Shown piece by piece: positions 6,618 to 14,577 of a stretch of DNA of 22,692 bases. The notes beneath the pieces are model-generated. The model was not told the origin of the DNA. It ran no database searches and worked only from the letters and a program-made list of their open reading frames with translations. Where the stretch lies: assembly GCA_965371445.1 (NCBI GenBank), contig CBDUYN010000169.1, positions 1 through 22,692 of the forward strand, read 5' to 3'. How positions within the stretch are numbered: the first letter of the stretch is position 1; every line of letters starts with the position of its first letter. The translations under genes were made by a program, and so were the position numbers. The stretch is from DASWIG01 sp965371445. Its GTDB lineage: Bacteria; Acidobacteriota; Thermoanaerobaculia; Multivoradales; J023.

Positions 6618-8908
6618 AGCCGACGCCCCCCGACAGGGAGACGACACCCGTCAAGAAGGACGAAGCCCTTAAGCTCGCGGGCACCCGCACCGGCCTCCGG
6701 CCCGGCGACGTCCTGCTGCTGGTGTGGACTACCCAAGACGCTCTCGTCACCGTGGGGGCTGTGACACCCGACCCCGAGCGCGACGTCACCGAGGTCGCCT
6801 GGAGCGGCGACGATCCGCCTGGGGGTCCGGACGTCCCGACCGTCTATGCCTTCCGTCGCCGGGCTTCGCTCTTCGGTCACGACGCGCCGGACTGGCAGTC
6901 GCTTCCAGAGAACGCGACGACGACGATCAACGGAGCGATCATCAAGCATCCGGTCTCGAGAGAGAGGTTTGGCGATCCCACTGCGACCGAGTGGCCAGGC
7001 TTCGAGCTCCCGGCGACATCCGTCGATCTGGACGCTGTCTACCCTGGGAACTTGCCAGACAGCTGGATCGTCTTGCGTAACGAGAGCGGCTCGGTGCAGC
7101 CGCTCAGGGTGGCCGGAGTCCGAACCGTCTGGCGCGACGATTTCACCGTCCGCGGAAAAGTGACCCGGATCGAGCCCGAGCCGGAGATTACGGTGGATCC
7201 GGCGAGCTTCGGGCTGCGGGACACGGTGGTCTTCGCCGAGAGCGAGAAGCTTGATCTGGCCCGGGTGCCCAAGAGCTCGCCGATCCGCGGTAAGACGGTC
7301 GAGCTGGCCCTGGTGGAGCCCTGGCCCGAGCCCGGTCAGGCCCTTCTCATTGCCGACGGCGAGATCTCCCCCGGAGGCGGTGAAGCGGCCTTTTCGGCCA
7401 CCGCGGCGCAGGTGGCTTTGGTCGAAACTGTGGTCGAATCGTCCGACCGGCTGGAGGTGACCCTCAAGCCGGGCCTGGAAGGTCTCGGCTACGATCCTCG
7501 AAGGGTCGTGATCTACGGCAACGTCGTCGATGCCACCCACGGTGAGACGGTCCACGAAGTGCTGGGCGGAGGCGACGCCTCGCGCACCCACCAGCGTTTC
7601 GTCCTGCGGGTGCCGCCCCTGACTCACGTGGCGTCCGGCAGCGGGGTGGAAAGCACCCTGGAGGTGCGGATCGACGACGTCCTCTGGCACCAGGCGCCGT
7701 CTTTCTTCGGCCTCGACAAGAACAGCCGCGGCTACACAGTGCGCATCGGCGACGACGGCGTGCCGACGATCCTCTTCGGCGACGGCGTCCACGGCGCCCG
7801 TCTGCCCAGCGGCCAGGAGAACGTGGCCGCCACCTACCGCAGCGGCAGCGAACCCGCGGGCAACGTCGCCGCCGGCAGCCTGGCCCTGCTCCAAACCCGT
7901 CCGCTGGGCATTCGCTCGGTGATCAATCCGCTGCCCGCCAGCGGCGGCGCGCCTGCCGACGACCTGGAACGGGCGCGGGCCAAGGCGCCCCTGAGCGTCC
8001 GCACCCTGGACCGCCTGGTGTCGCTGCGCGACTACGAGACCTTCGCCCTCGCCTTTCCTGGCGTCGGCAAGGTACGCGCCACCCTGCTGGCATCCACACA
8101 AGGGCGCCAGTTGCACCTGACGGTGGCGGGCCTTGGCGGCGACCCCTCCAGCCTTGACCTGATGAGCCTGCAAGCGGCCGTCGAGTCGGCCGGCGACCGG
8201 GCGGTGGTCGTCGGCGAGTACGAGCCACTCTGGTTCCGGATCCGGGCCGGGGTCCGCATCGAGCCCGATCACCTTGGCGAGACCGTCCTTGCCCGGGTGC
8301 GCGAAGCCCTCGCCACGGCCTTCTCTTTCGACCGCCGGGACTTCGGCCAGGGAGTGGCGGCCTCCGAGGTCGTCGCCGTGATCCAGGACGTGCTGAGAGC
8401 CCTCCTCGGCGTCATGGAGGTGGAGCTCAGGGCTATTGAAGACGACGTCGAAGGGCTCTATGAGAACGCCTTCATCGAGACCTGCGAAGAGTGGGTGGTG
8501 CCCTACCTGGCGGACCTCCTGGGGGTCCGCGGTCTGGAGGACGAGCCGAGCGCGGTCATAAGCCAGCGCGCCCGGGTGGCCAACACCCTGGGCTACCGGC
8601 GGCGCAAGGGAACCCTGGCGGCGCTGGAGGGTCTGGTCCGCGACGTCACCGGATGGCCGGCGCGGGCGGTGGAGTACTTCGAGCTGCTCGCCACCACCCA
8701 GCACCTCGAGCACCCGCGGCCGGGCAAGGGCGGCCTCTTCGACCTCAGGGCGGTCCGCGACCCGCAACCTTTGAGCGGTCCCTTCGCGACCGCCCCCCAC
8801 AACGCCGACCTGCGTTCGATCGCCGCCGGCGAGGGGCGCCACAACCTCGGCAACCTGGGCCTCTTCCTGTGGCGGCTGGGCCTCAGAAGAACATGTTCGT
8901 CGGTCTGA
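6614..8908 (+). CDS. Second baseplate protein, main part, fused to tail-protein-I-like domain
   Basis: 764 residues; the TTG at 6614 is only the first possible start in this frame, the sense continues from 6605 and before that from the preceding entry. It contains a variable middle (W..ALPENATTTINGAI, RNESGSVQPL), the baseplate core TILFGDGVHGARLPSGQ with TYRSGSEPAGNVA, then RTLDRLVSLRDYETFALAFPG. From about residue 610 a phage-tail-protein-I-like domain follows: FIETCEEWVVPYLADLLGVRG, ANTLGYRRRKGTLAALEGL, VRDVTGWPARAVEYFELL. The family normally continues well past LGLFLWRL; here GLRRTCSSV and TGA follow, so the C-terminus is lost near 8882. Together with the preceding piece it would be about 925 residues. 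Confidence 0.82.
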   Translation: MKPTPPDRETTPVKKDEALKLAGTRTGLRPGDVLLLVWTTQDALVTVGAVTPDPERDVTEVAWSGDDPPGGPDVPTVYAFRRRASLFGHDAPDWQSLPENATTTINGAIIKHPVSRERFGDPTATEWPGFELPATSVDLDAVYPGNLPDSWIVLRNESGSVQPLRVAGVRTVWRDDFTVRGKVTRIEPEPEITVDPASFGLRDTVVFAESEKLDLARVPKSSPIRGKTVELALVEPWPEPGQALLIADGEISPGGGEAAFSATAAQVALVETVVESSDRLEVTLKPGLEGLGYDPRRVVIYGNVVDATHGETVHEVLGGGDASRTHQRFVLRVPPLTHVASGSGVESTLEVRIDDVLWHQAPSFFGLDKNSRGYTVRIGDDGVPTILFGDGVHGARLPSGQENVAATYRSGSEPAGNVAAGSLALLQTRPLGIRSVINPLPASGGAPADDLERARAKAPLSVRTLDRLVSLRDYETFALAFPGVGKVRATLLASTQGRQLHLTVAGLGGDPSSLDLMSLQAAVESAGDRAVVVGEYEPLWFRIRAGVRIEPDHLGETVLARVREALATAFSFDRRDFGQGVAASEVVAVIQDVLRALLGVMEVELRAIEDDVEGLYENAFIETCEEWVVPYLADLLGVRGLEDEPSAVISQRARVANTLGYRRRKGTLAALEGLVRDVTGWPARAVEYFELLATTQHLEHPRPGKGGLFDLRAVRDPQPLSGPFATAPHNADLRSIAAGEGRHNLGNLGLFLWRLGLRRTCSSV

Positions 8909-8910
8909 GG
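8881..8910. repeat. Hairpin with nested palindrome between convergent genes
   Basis: CCTCAGA (8881-8887) pairs with TCTGAGG (8904-8910); the 16-nt interior contains the perfect palindrome GAACATGTTC (8889-8898). It covers the abnormal end of the baseplate gene and precedes the convergent ATPase stop. There is no T-run, so intrinsic termination is uncertain. Confidence 0.4.
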
Positions 8911-8927
8911 TGCCAACCTCGTTAGTC

Positions 8928-10541
8928 CTACAGGCGCAGGACGGTGATCCGACGTCCCACGTGGGTGGTCTCGCTACGGCTCGACCGTTCGGGCAGCGGC
9001 GCAGCGCCGGGCCGCCGGTCGAAAAGGATCAGGGTTCCTTCGGCAATGTCCAACCGTTCCAGGTAGGCGCTCAGCTGTTCCAGGCCCTGATCCAGCGGAT
9101 CCGGATCCCGGTCCCGCCGCCACACCTTGAGCTCGACCGCAAAACGCTCGACCTCGCCGCCGGGCAGTATCTCCCCCCCTTGATCCCCCGAGGGGGACAG
9201 AGGCCAGATGACCAGGAGGTCGACGCGCCCGCTGCCGACGGCAAACTCCCGGTCGATCGACGTCCCCCGCCGGTGCCCGCCGCCGTTGATCAGCTTCTGC
9301 AGATAGGCCATGAAGATCATCTCCGCGGCCGCTTCCGAGTAGGGCTGGCGCTTGAGGAAGAACTCGGCGTTGCCCAGCCAGAAGGCGCGGAAGTCATCCA
9401 GGAACCGATCGAAGAGGAGCCTCCCGTCAGGAGCTATGTAGGGAGCCCTCACCACACGCAGCTGCTTCTCGAGGGTCGAGGTCAGGACGCGGGGGACGAT
9501 CTCGCGGTAGATCGGGTTGGCGATCTCCATTCCCATCTCGCCGGAGACGACCAGTCCCAGGTCCTCCGTGAGCTGGATGTCGTCGTCCATGACGTCGCCT
9601 TCCAGGTATTCGCCGGCCAGTAGCGGCTCCATCACGCCCCGCACCCGCTTCTCCCGCAGCCGTGCCAGGAGGGAGTCGAGATGCGTGTCTCGACGTTGGA
9701 TCAGGGTCTCCTTGGCCGCCTCGATGTGCTCGACGTCGATCGTGACCTCGCGGTCGGTGACGTCTGTGAGGGTGATCTGTTGGGCCAGAGCGTTGACCAG
9801 CCACGGCTGGCCGCGGGTCAGCTCCCAGGACCGTGCCTTGGCTTCGGCCGTGAACGCCTGACCGGTCGCCGTGGTGTGCTGTTCGTAGAGGACGGCGACC
9901 TCCTCGGCGGTGAAATTGGGCAGGAGAAACGAGCGGTCCTTGATGTTAAACGGTGACGCGGTCCCGAACTCGATACCGTCACTGGACTTGTAGTCGCGGA
10001 CGTCGCGCATGCCGATCAATGCCATGGCGTGGGGGAACCGGGTCGGACGGCTCGGATAACTGGCCCGGATCTGGCGCAGGACGGAGATCAGGGCATTGCC
10101 CTTCACGGAGTCGATCTCGTCGAGGAAGAGCACGAGCGGGCGCGGCGACCGCTCCGCCCACCGGGTGAGGTAGACCCCCAGACGGGACGGCCCGTCGATG
10201 TGCCCGACCGTCTCGACCGGCGACGGCCGCAGCTCCTCGGGCAGCTCCGCCGCCTTTTTCTCAATGTCGCGCAGGACGGCGTCGACGGCCCGGTTGATGT
10301 CCTCGCCGACCGCCTGCGCTTCCTCGCAGCTCGCCATCAGGGCGGCGTACCGGCCTTCCTCGTTCAGGCTCGCCGTCAGGGCGGCGATGGTGGTGGTCTT
10401 TCCCGTCTGCCGCGGCGCATGGAGCACGAAGTAACGCTCCATGTCGATCAGCGTCCGTGCCTCTGTCAGCCGCTCCTCGGCGGGTAGCATGTAGTGCTTG
10501 GCCGGCTCGCAGGGTCCGGACGTGTTGAAGAATCGGGGCAC
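8928..10541 (-). CDS. AAA-like ATPase with PD-(D/E)XK-like C-terminal domain
   Basis: 537 residues; the GTG start at 10541 has GGAGG six bases upstream. The N-terminal P-loop NTPase has Walker A APRQTGKTT (42-50, K48) and Walker B PLVLFLDEID (135-144). The segment RGQPWLVNALAQQI (about 243-255) is typical of the AAA-like (AAA_35) family. A middle region with EIANPIYREIVPR resembles the winged part of these proteins. The C-terminus shows a PD-(D/E)XK nuclease-like pattern: SGRVDLLVIWP (D441) then ERFAVELKVW (E470, K472). Between them residues 448-458 are encoded by a REP-like insert (9171-9200). Such stand-alone ATPase-nuclease proteins are widespread and of unknown role; defence has been proposed for relatives. 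It lies 43 bases downstream of ppk in the same direction. Confidence 0.85.
   Translation of the reverse strand: MPRFFNTSGPCEPAKHYMLPAEERLTEARTLIDMERYFVLHAPRQTGKTTTIAALTASLNEEGRYAALMASCEEAQAVGEDINRAVDAVLRDIEKKAAELPEELRPSPVETVGHIDGPSRLGVYLTRWAERSPRPLVLFLDEIDSVKGNALISVLRQIRASYPSRPTRFPHAMALIGMRDVRDYKSSDGIEFGTASPFNIKDRSFLLPNFTAEEVAVLYEQHTTATGQAFTAEAKARSWELTRGQPWLVNALAQQITLTDVTDREVTIDVEHIEAAKETLIQRRDTHLDSLLARLREKRVRGVMEPLLAGEYLEGDVMDDDIQLTEDLGLVVSGEMGMEIANPIYREIVPRVLTSTLEKQLRVVRAPYIAPDGRLLFDRFLDDFRAFWLGNAEFFLKRQPYSEAAAEMIFMAYLQKLINGGGHRRGTSIDREFAVGSGRVDLLVIWPLSPSGDQGGEILPGGEVERFAVELKVWRRDRDPDPLDQGLEQLSAYLERLDIAEGTLILFDRRPGAAPLPERSSRSETTHVGRRITVLRL
9171..9200. repeat. REP-like element inside a coding sequence
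   Basis: A C-run, TTGAT, a second C-run, then GAGGGGGACAG: this closely follows the repeat at 14471-14503 (C-run, TCGTT, C-run, GAGGGGACGG). It lies in frame inside the ATPase gene and codes for a Ser/Pro/Gly-rich linker between two strands of the nuclease-like core. Confidence 0.55.
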
Positions 10542-10558
10542 AGAGAACCTCCGCTGAC

Positions 10559-10568
10559 GACTTTAGCA
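10559..10568 (-). promoter_or_regulatory. Extended -10 promoter for the ATPase gene
   Basis: Minus-strand TG-C-TAAAGT (hexamer 10565-10560) would start transcription near 10553, just before the GGAGG (10552-10548) of the ATPase gene. A perfect palindrome GCGCCGGCGC (10571-10580) lies between it and the ppk stop codon. No clear -35. Confidence 0.4.
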
Positions 10569-10584
10569 TAGCGCCGGCGCCCTT

Positions 10585-12723
10585 TCACTCCTCCTCGTGC
10601 CAGGACGCCCGGTGCTCGATCATCCACACCTGAGAGTCGATCGCCTCCTCGTCCTTCCCGGGCTTGCGCCGGCGATAGGTACCGTCGGCGAGGAGCTCGC
10701 GGGCCCGGACGTTGTCCGAGAGATGGACGCCGAGGATGTCGACCAGACGCTTCTTGATCTTCGCATCCTCGACCGGAAAGAGGGTCTCGACGCGTCCGTC
10801 GAGGTTGCGCGGCATCAAATCCGCGCTCCCCAGGATCACCTCCTCGTCGCCGCCGTTCTTGAAGTAGTAGATCCGCGTGTGCTCCAGGAACCGCCCGACG
10901 ACCGAGGTCACGGTGACGTTCTCGCTCACCTCGGGCACCCCCGGGCGCAGGCAGCAGATGCCGCGGATCTGCAGGTCGACGCGGACGCCGGCCTGGGAGG
11001 CGCGGTAGAGGGCACGGATCGTCCTCTTGTCGACCAGCGAGTTGAGCTTGAAGGCGAGGTGTCCGCCGCCCTTCTCGCGGTGCGACTCGATCTCGCGGTC
11101 GATGCGGTCCAGGATCCCCTGGCGCATGCCGCCCGGGGCCACCAGGAGCTTGCGGTAGGTGTCCTTCTTGGAATAGCCGGTCAGGGCGTTGAAGAGGTCC
11201 GAGACGTCGGCGGCGATCTCCTCGTCGCAGGTCAGGTAGCCGAAGTCGGTGTAGATCCGGGCCGTGTCCGGGTTGTAGTTGCCGGTGCCGAGATGGACGT
11301 AGCAGCGCAGCCCGTCCTTTTCGCGCCGCACGACGAGGCACATCTTGGCGTGGGTCTTGAGGCCCATGACCCCGTAGACGACGTGGACGCCCGCCTTTTC
11401 CAGAGCCCGGGCCCAGACGATGTTGTTCGTCTCGTCGAAGCGCGCCTTGAGCTCGACTAGAACCGCCACCTGCTTGCCGTTCTCCCGCGCTTCCATCAAC
11501 GCCTGGACGATCGGCGAGTCCTCGCCGACCCGGTAGAGCGTCTGCTTGATCGTCACGACGTCAGGATCGGCGGCCGCGGCGCGCACGAAGTCGACCACCG
11601 GGTTGAAGCTGTCGTAGGGATGACAGAGCAGAACGTTTTGCTGGCGCAGGAGCGAGAAGATGGACTTCGCGTTGGCGATCGACCTGGGAATGTAGGGGAT
11701 GAAGGGCGGGTCCTTGAGCTCCGGCCGCTCGAGGCGCAGGAGCTCGATCGTCGAGGCAAGGCCCACCGAGCCTTTGACGGAAAACGCCTGGTAAGGCTGT
11801 AGCTCCAGGTTCTGGATCAGCATCTCGCGGATGCGCTCCGGGATGCCGTCGTCGACCTCCAGGCGCACGGCGAATCCGAAGTGGCGCCGGCCCAGGATCT
11901 CCTCCATCGCTTCCAGGAGGTCGCCGGCCTCGTCCTCCTCGATCTCGAAGTCGGCGTCGCGGGTCACGCGGAAGGGGAAGCTGGCACGGACCTCCAGGCC
12001 CGGGAAGAGGACGTCGAGGTTGTGGGCGATGACCTCTTCGATCCAGACGAAGTTCGAGGCTGTCGGCTCGACGAGCCCCAGCCGCTCGTAGCCGCCCGCT
12101 TTTTCCTCGCTCGGCAGCCGCAAGAGCCGCGGAAAGATCTGCGGCACCTTGAGCCGCGCGAAGCGCTCGCCGTAGCCGGGGTGCTCGACGACCAGCGCCA
12201 GGTTGATCGACAGGTTCGAGATGTGGGGAAAGGGGTGCCCCGGGTCGAAGGCGAGCGGAGTCAGGGCCGGGAAGATCTCGCGCTCGAAATGCTCGCGCAG
12301 GAGCTTGCGCTGTTTTTTCTTGAGCTCGCTGTAGGCCAGGATCTTGATCCCCGCCTGGCGGAGCTTCGCCACCAGGTCCTTGTGCCAGACACGCGACGCC
12401 TCCTGAAGCAGAGGCTTCAGCCGTTTGCGGATCTCCGCCAGCTGCGCCGCCGGCGTCATGCCGTCGGGCGGCGCCTGCACCACGCTGCCGGTCATCTGCC
12501 GGTCGAGCCCGGCGACCCGGACCATGAAGAACTCGTCGAGGTTCGACGCGAAGATCGACAGAAACTTCACCCGCTCGAGCAAGGGGTTCGATCGGTCGAG
12601 GGCTTCTTCGAGGACGCGGGCGTTGAACTCCAACCAGCTGAGCTCTCGATTGACGTAGAGCGACTTCGACTTGAGGTCGATCGGCTCGGGGACGGCTTGC
12701 AGTCGAGCGGCGCTTTCTGGCAT
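10585..12723 (-). CDS. ppk1: Polyphosphate kinase 1
   Basis: Makes inorganic polyphosphate from the gamma-phosphate of ATP, reversibly, at the inner face of the membrane. 712 residues, the normal length. Hallmarks in order: N-domain NRELSWLEFNARVLEEA (25-41) and LSIFASNLDEFFMVRVAGL (55-73), head-domain segments FPALTPLAFDPGHPFPHISN, then the PLD-like C domains with GLKTHAKMCLV (H458, equivalent to the autophosphorylated His of E. coli PPK) and RFLEHTRIYYF (H615, the second catalytic His). QTLYRV, HLGTGNYN and EVILGSADLMPRNLDGRVE are also intact. The ATG at 12723 has GGAGGAG eight bases upstream. It is divergent from sixA with only 38 bases between the start codons, so both promoters overlap; the ATPase gene follows closely downstream. 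Confidence 0.97.
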   Translation of the reverse strand: MPESAARLQAVPEPIDLKSKSLYVNRELSWLEFNARVLEEALDRSNPLLERVKFLSIFASNLDEFFMVRVAGLDRQMTGSVVQAPPDGMTPAAQLAEIRKRLKPLLQEASRVWHKDLVAKLRQAGIKILAYSELKKKQRKLLREHFEREIFPALTPLAFDPGHPFPHISNLSINLALVVEHPGYGERFARLKVPQIFPRLLRLPSEEKAGGYERLGLVEPTASNFVWIEEVIAHNLDVLFPGLEVRASFPFRVTRDADFEIEEDEAGDLLEAMEEILGRRHFGFAVRLEVDDGIPERIREMLIQNLELQPYQAFSVKGSVGLASTIELLRLERPELKDPPFIPYIPRSIANAKSIFSLLRQQNVLLCHPYDSFNPVVDFVRAAAADPDVVTIKQTLYRVGEDSPIVQALMEARENGKQVAVLVELKARFDETNNIVWARALEKAGVHVVYGVMGLKTHAKMCLVVRREKDGLRCYVHLGTGNYNPDTARIYTDFGYLTCDEEIAADVSDLFNALTGYSKKDTYRKLLVAPGGMRQGILDRIDREIESHREKGGGHLAFKLNSLVDKRTIRALYRASQAGVRVDLQIRGICCLRPGVPEVSENVTVTSVVGRFLEHTRIYYFKNGGDEEVILGSADLMPRNLDGRVETLFPVEDAKIKKRLVDILGVHLSDNVRARELLADGTYRRRKPGKDEEAIDSQVWMIEHRASWHEEE

Positions 12724-12740
12724 CGTTCTAACTCCTCCGA

Positions 12741-12756
12741 ACCTTCAATCCTACCA
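12741..12756 (-). promoter_or_regulatory. Extended -10 promoter for ppk1
   Basis: Minus-strand TG-G-TAGGAT (hexamer 12753-12748) sits 24 bases before the ppk1 start codon, predicting a leader of about 18 bases that begins just ahead of the ribosome-binding site. It lies within the 38-bp divergent gap shared with sixA. Confidence 0.4.
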
Positions 12757-12761
12757 GAGAA

Positions 12762-13289
12762 ATGGAATCCTCCCAAAAACGCCTCTACCTGATCCGCCAC
12801 GCCAAGTCCGACTGGGGAAACCCCTACGGCGGCGATCATGACCGTCCCCTGGCCAAACGGGGGATCAAGGCCGCCAAGCTCATGGGACGCTTCCTCACCG
12901 CCACCCAGGAGGTGCCCGAGGCGGTCCTGGCCTCCTCGGCGCTTCGCGCCCGCACCACCGCCGAGCTCATGGCCAAGGCCGGGGGCTGGGACGTCGAGAT
13001 CGCCATGACCCGAGCGTTCTACGAGAGCCACGCCGAAAAGGTCGTCCAGGAGATCCGTCGCCAGGACGACGACGGCGCAAGCTTGCTCGTCGTAGGTCAC
13101 GAGCCGACCTGGTCGTCGCTCGTAGGTGGCTTGACCGGCGGGTCGGAGGTCCGCATGGCGACGGCGACGCTGGTGAGGATCGACTTCGACGTGAGCTCCT
13201 GGGCGGAAGTGGCCGACGGCCGCGGCCTGCTCATGTGGATGATCACGCCACGGCTCCTCCAGGCCGCGGGCTGGACGGGAAAGGCTTGA
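12762..13289 (+). CDS. sixA: Phosphohistidine phosphatase SixA
   Basis: 175 residues of the histidine-phosphatase (phosphoglycerate-mutase-like) superfamily. The catalytic RHG-type motif is LYLIRHAKSDW (R12, H13); supporting residues are in ASSALRARTTAELM (R62/R64) and the second histidine in LLVVGHEPTW (H113). The Ala-Lys-Ser-Asp after the catalytic His, where RHG is more usual, is the SixA signature. SixA removes phosphate from histidine residues, classically on HPt domains of phosphorelays; genes of this type often sit beside ppk. The ATG at 12762 follows a weak AGAGAA site. The TGA overlaps the start of the next gene, so lhgO is probably co-transcribed and coupled. An HPt protein and hybrid kinase lie about 5 kb downstream. 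Confidence 0.92.
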   Translation: MESSQKRLYLIRHAKSDWGNPYGGDHDRPLAKRGIKAAKLMGRFLTATQEVPEAVLASSALRARTTAELMAKAGGWDVEIAMTRAFYESHAEKVVQEIRRQDDDGASLLVVGHEPTWSSLVGGLTGGSEVRMATATLVRIDFDVSSWAEVADGRGLLMWMITPRLLQAAGWTGKA

Positions 13290-14467
13290 GGAATGTAGAG
13301 GTCGCGGTCGTCGGCGGCGGCATCGTCGGTCTGGCGACCGCGATGGCGCTGGCCAAACAGGGTCGCCGGGTCACCGTCGTCGAGGCCGAGGACGAGCTCG
13401 CCCGTCACCAGACGGGGCACAACTCCGGGGTCGTCCACTCGGGGCTCTACTACAAGCCGGGCTCGCTCAAGGCTCGCGGCTGCGTCGCCGGGCGCGACGC
13501 CCTCTACCGCTTCTGCGACGAGCACGGCGTCGCGGTCGAGCGCTGCGGCAAGCTCGTCGTCGCGATCTCGCCGGAGGAGCTTCCCGCCCTTGACGAGCTC
13601 GAGCGGCGTGGCCATGCCAATGGCCTCCAGGGCCTGCGCCGCCTCGGCCCGGAGAAGGTCCGCGAACGAGAGCCCCACGTCGCCGGCATCGCCGGGCTCG
13701 AAGTGGCGGAGACCGGCATCGTCGACTTCGTGGCGCTGGCGCGGGCCTACGCGGAGCGCGTCCGGGAACGAGGCGGCGAGGTCCGGACCGGCGCGCGCTT
13801 GCTGGCGATCCGGCGCCAGGCCGACGGCCTGACGCTGGAGACGGCTGCCGGTGAGGTCTCGGCGTCGTTGCTCGTCAACTGCGCGGGGCTCCAATGCGAC
13901 CGGGTGGCGCGGCTCTGCGGCGTCGAGCCGACGGTGCGGATCGTCCCCTTTCGCGGCGAGTACTACGACGTGGTGCCGGAGAAGAGGTCCCTCGTTCGCC
14001 ACCTCGTCTACCCCGTCCCCGATCCCCGATTTCCCTTTCTTGGTGTTCATTTCACCCGCACCATCGACGGCGAGCTCGAGGCCGGCCCCAACGCCGTCCT
14101 GGCCTTGAAGCGCGAGGGATACTCGTGGGGCGACGTCTCCCTGCGCGACCTCGCGGAGATGGCCGCCTACCGGGGGTTCTGGCGGCTCGCCGGACGCTAC
14201 TGGCGGACCGGCGCGATGGAGGTCTTGCGCTCGCTCAGCCGGCGCCGCTTCGTCAGCGCTTTGCAGCGTCTGGTGCCCGAGATCAGCGTCGACGACGTCC
14301 GGCCCGCCGGCAGCGGCGTGAGGGCGCAGGCGGTCGATCCGGCGGGGCGCCCGGTCGACGACTTCCACGTCGCCCAGGGGGAGAGGACGTTTCACGTCTT
14401 GAACGCTCCGTCGCCGGGAGCGACGGCGTCGATCGCGATCGGCGAGATGATCGCCGCGCGGCTGTGA
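13286..14467 (+). CDS. lhgO: L-2-hydroxyglutarate oxidase/dehydrogenase
   Basis: An FAD enzyme oxidising L-2-hydroxyglutarate to 2-oxoglutarate and passing electrons to the respiratory chain or oxygen. 393 residues from the TTG at 13286, which overlaps the sixA stop (TTGA). The start is chosen because the Rossmann FAD motif VAVVGGGIVGLATAMALA begins at residue 6 and no ATG or GTG precedes it in a sensible place. Diagnostic LhgO segments: HQTGHNSGVVHSGLYYKPGS (about 43-62), VNCAGLQCDRVARLCG, VPFRGEYYDV, HLVYPVPDPRFPFLGVHFTR and GPNAVLALKREGY. The C-terminus GRPVDDFHV..LNAPSPGATASIAIGEMIA closes the FAD site. The long frame upstream of 13286 lies inside sixA. Confidence 0.93.
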   Translation: MRNVEVAVVGGGIVGLATAMALAKQGRRVTVVEAEDELARHQTGHNSGVVHSGLYYKPGSLKARGCVAGRDALYRFCDEHGVAVERCGKLVVAISPEELPALDELERRGHANGLQGLRRLGPEKVREREPHVAGIAGLEVAETGIVDFVALARAYAERVRERGGEVRTGARLLAIRRQADGLTLETAAGEVSASLLVNCAGLQCDRVARLCGVEPTVRIVPFRGEYYDVVPEKRSLVRHLVYPVPDPRFPFLGVHFTRTIDGELEAGPNAVLALKREGYSWGDVSLRDLAEMAAYRGFWRLAGRYWRTGAMEVLRSLSRRRFVSALQRLVPEISVDDVRPAGSGVRAQAVDPAGRPVDDFHVAQGERTFHVLNAPSPGATASIAIGEMIAARL

Positions 14468-14470
14468 GCT

Positions 14471-14570
14471 CCCCCCTCGTTCCCCCCGAGGGGACGGTAA
14501 TGTCCCCCCTCATTCCATTCCCCCCACCAAGGGGACGGTAATGTCCCCCCTCATTCCCCCCAAGGGGACG
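14471..14570. repeat. Triple REP-like repeat between convergent genes
   Basis: Three copies of a C-run, TCRTT, C-run, (A/G)AGGGGACGGTAATGT module: 14471-14503, 14504-14544 (8-base insert) and 14545-14570 (last copy ends GGGGACGCTAGG). GGGGAC/GTCCCC arms flank GGTAAT in the first two. The block fills the gap between the lhgO stop and the convergent kinase stop at 14578. A related element is embedded in the ATPase gene at 9171-9200. The pattern resembles REP sequences mobilised by REP-associated tyrosine transposases; no such transposase is in the window. Confidence 0.75.
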
Positions 14571-14577
14571 CTAGGCC

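Noticed and set aside
6437..8842. 801-residue minus-strand frame
   Set aside because: It is the shadow of the second baseplate gene; His/Arg/Gly-rich composition typical of antisense GC-rich DNA.
8928..10541. ATPase as the AAA+ component of the neighbouring injection system
   Set aside because: It belongs to the AAA_35-like/PD-(D/E)XK type, is convergent with the baseplate genes and follows ppk1; it does not resemble the AAA+ ATPase of eCIS loci.
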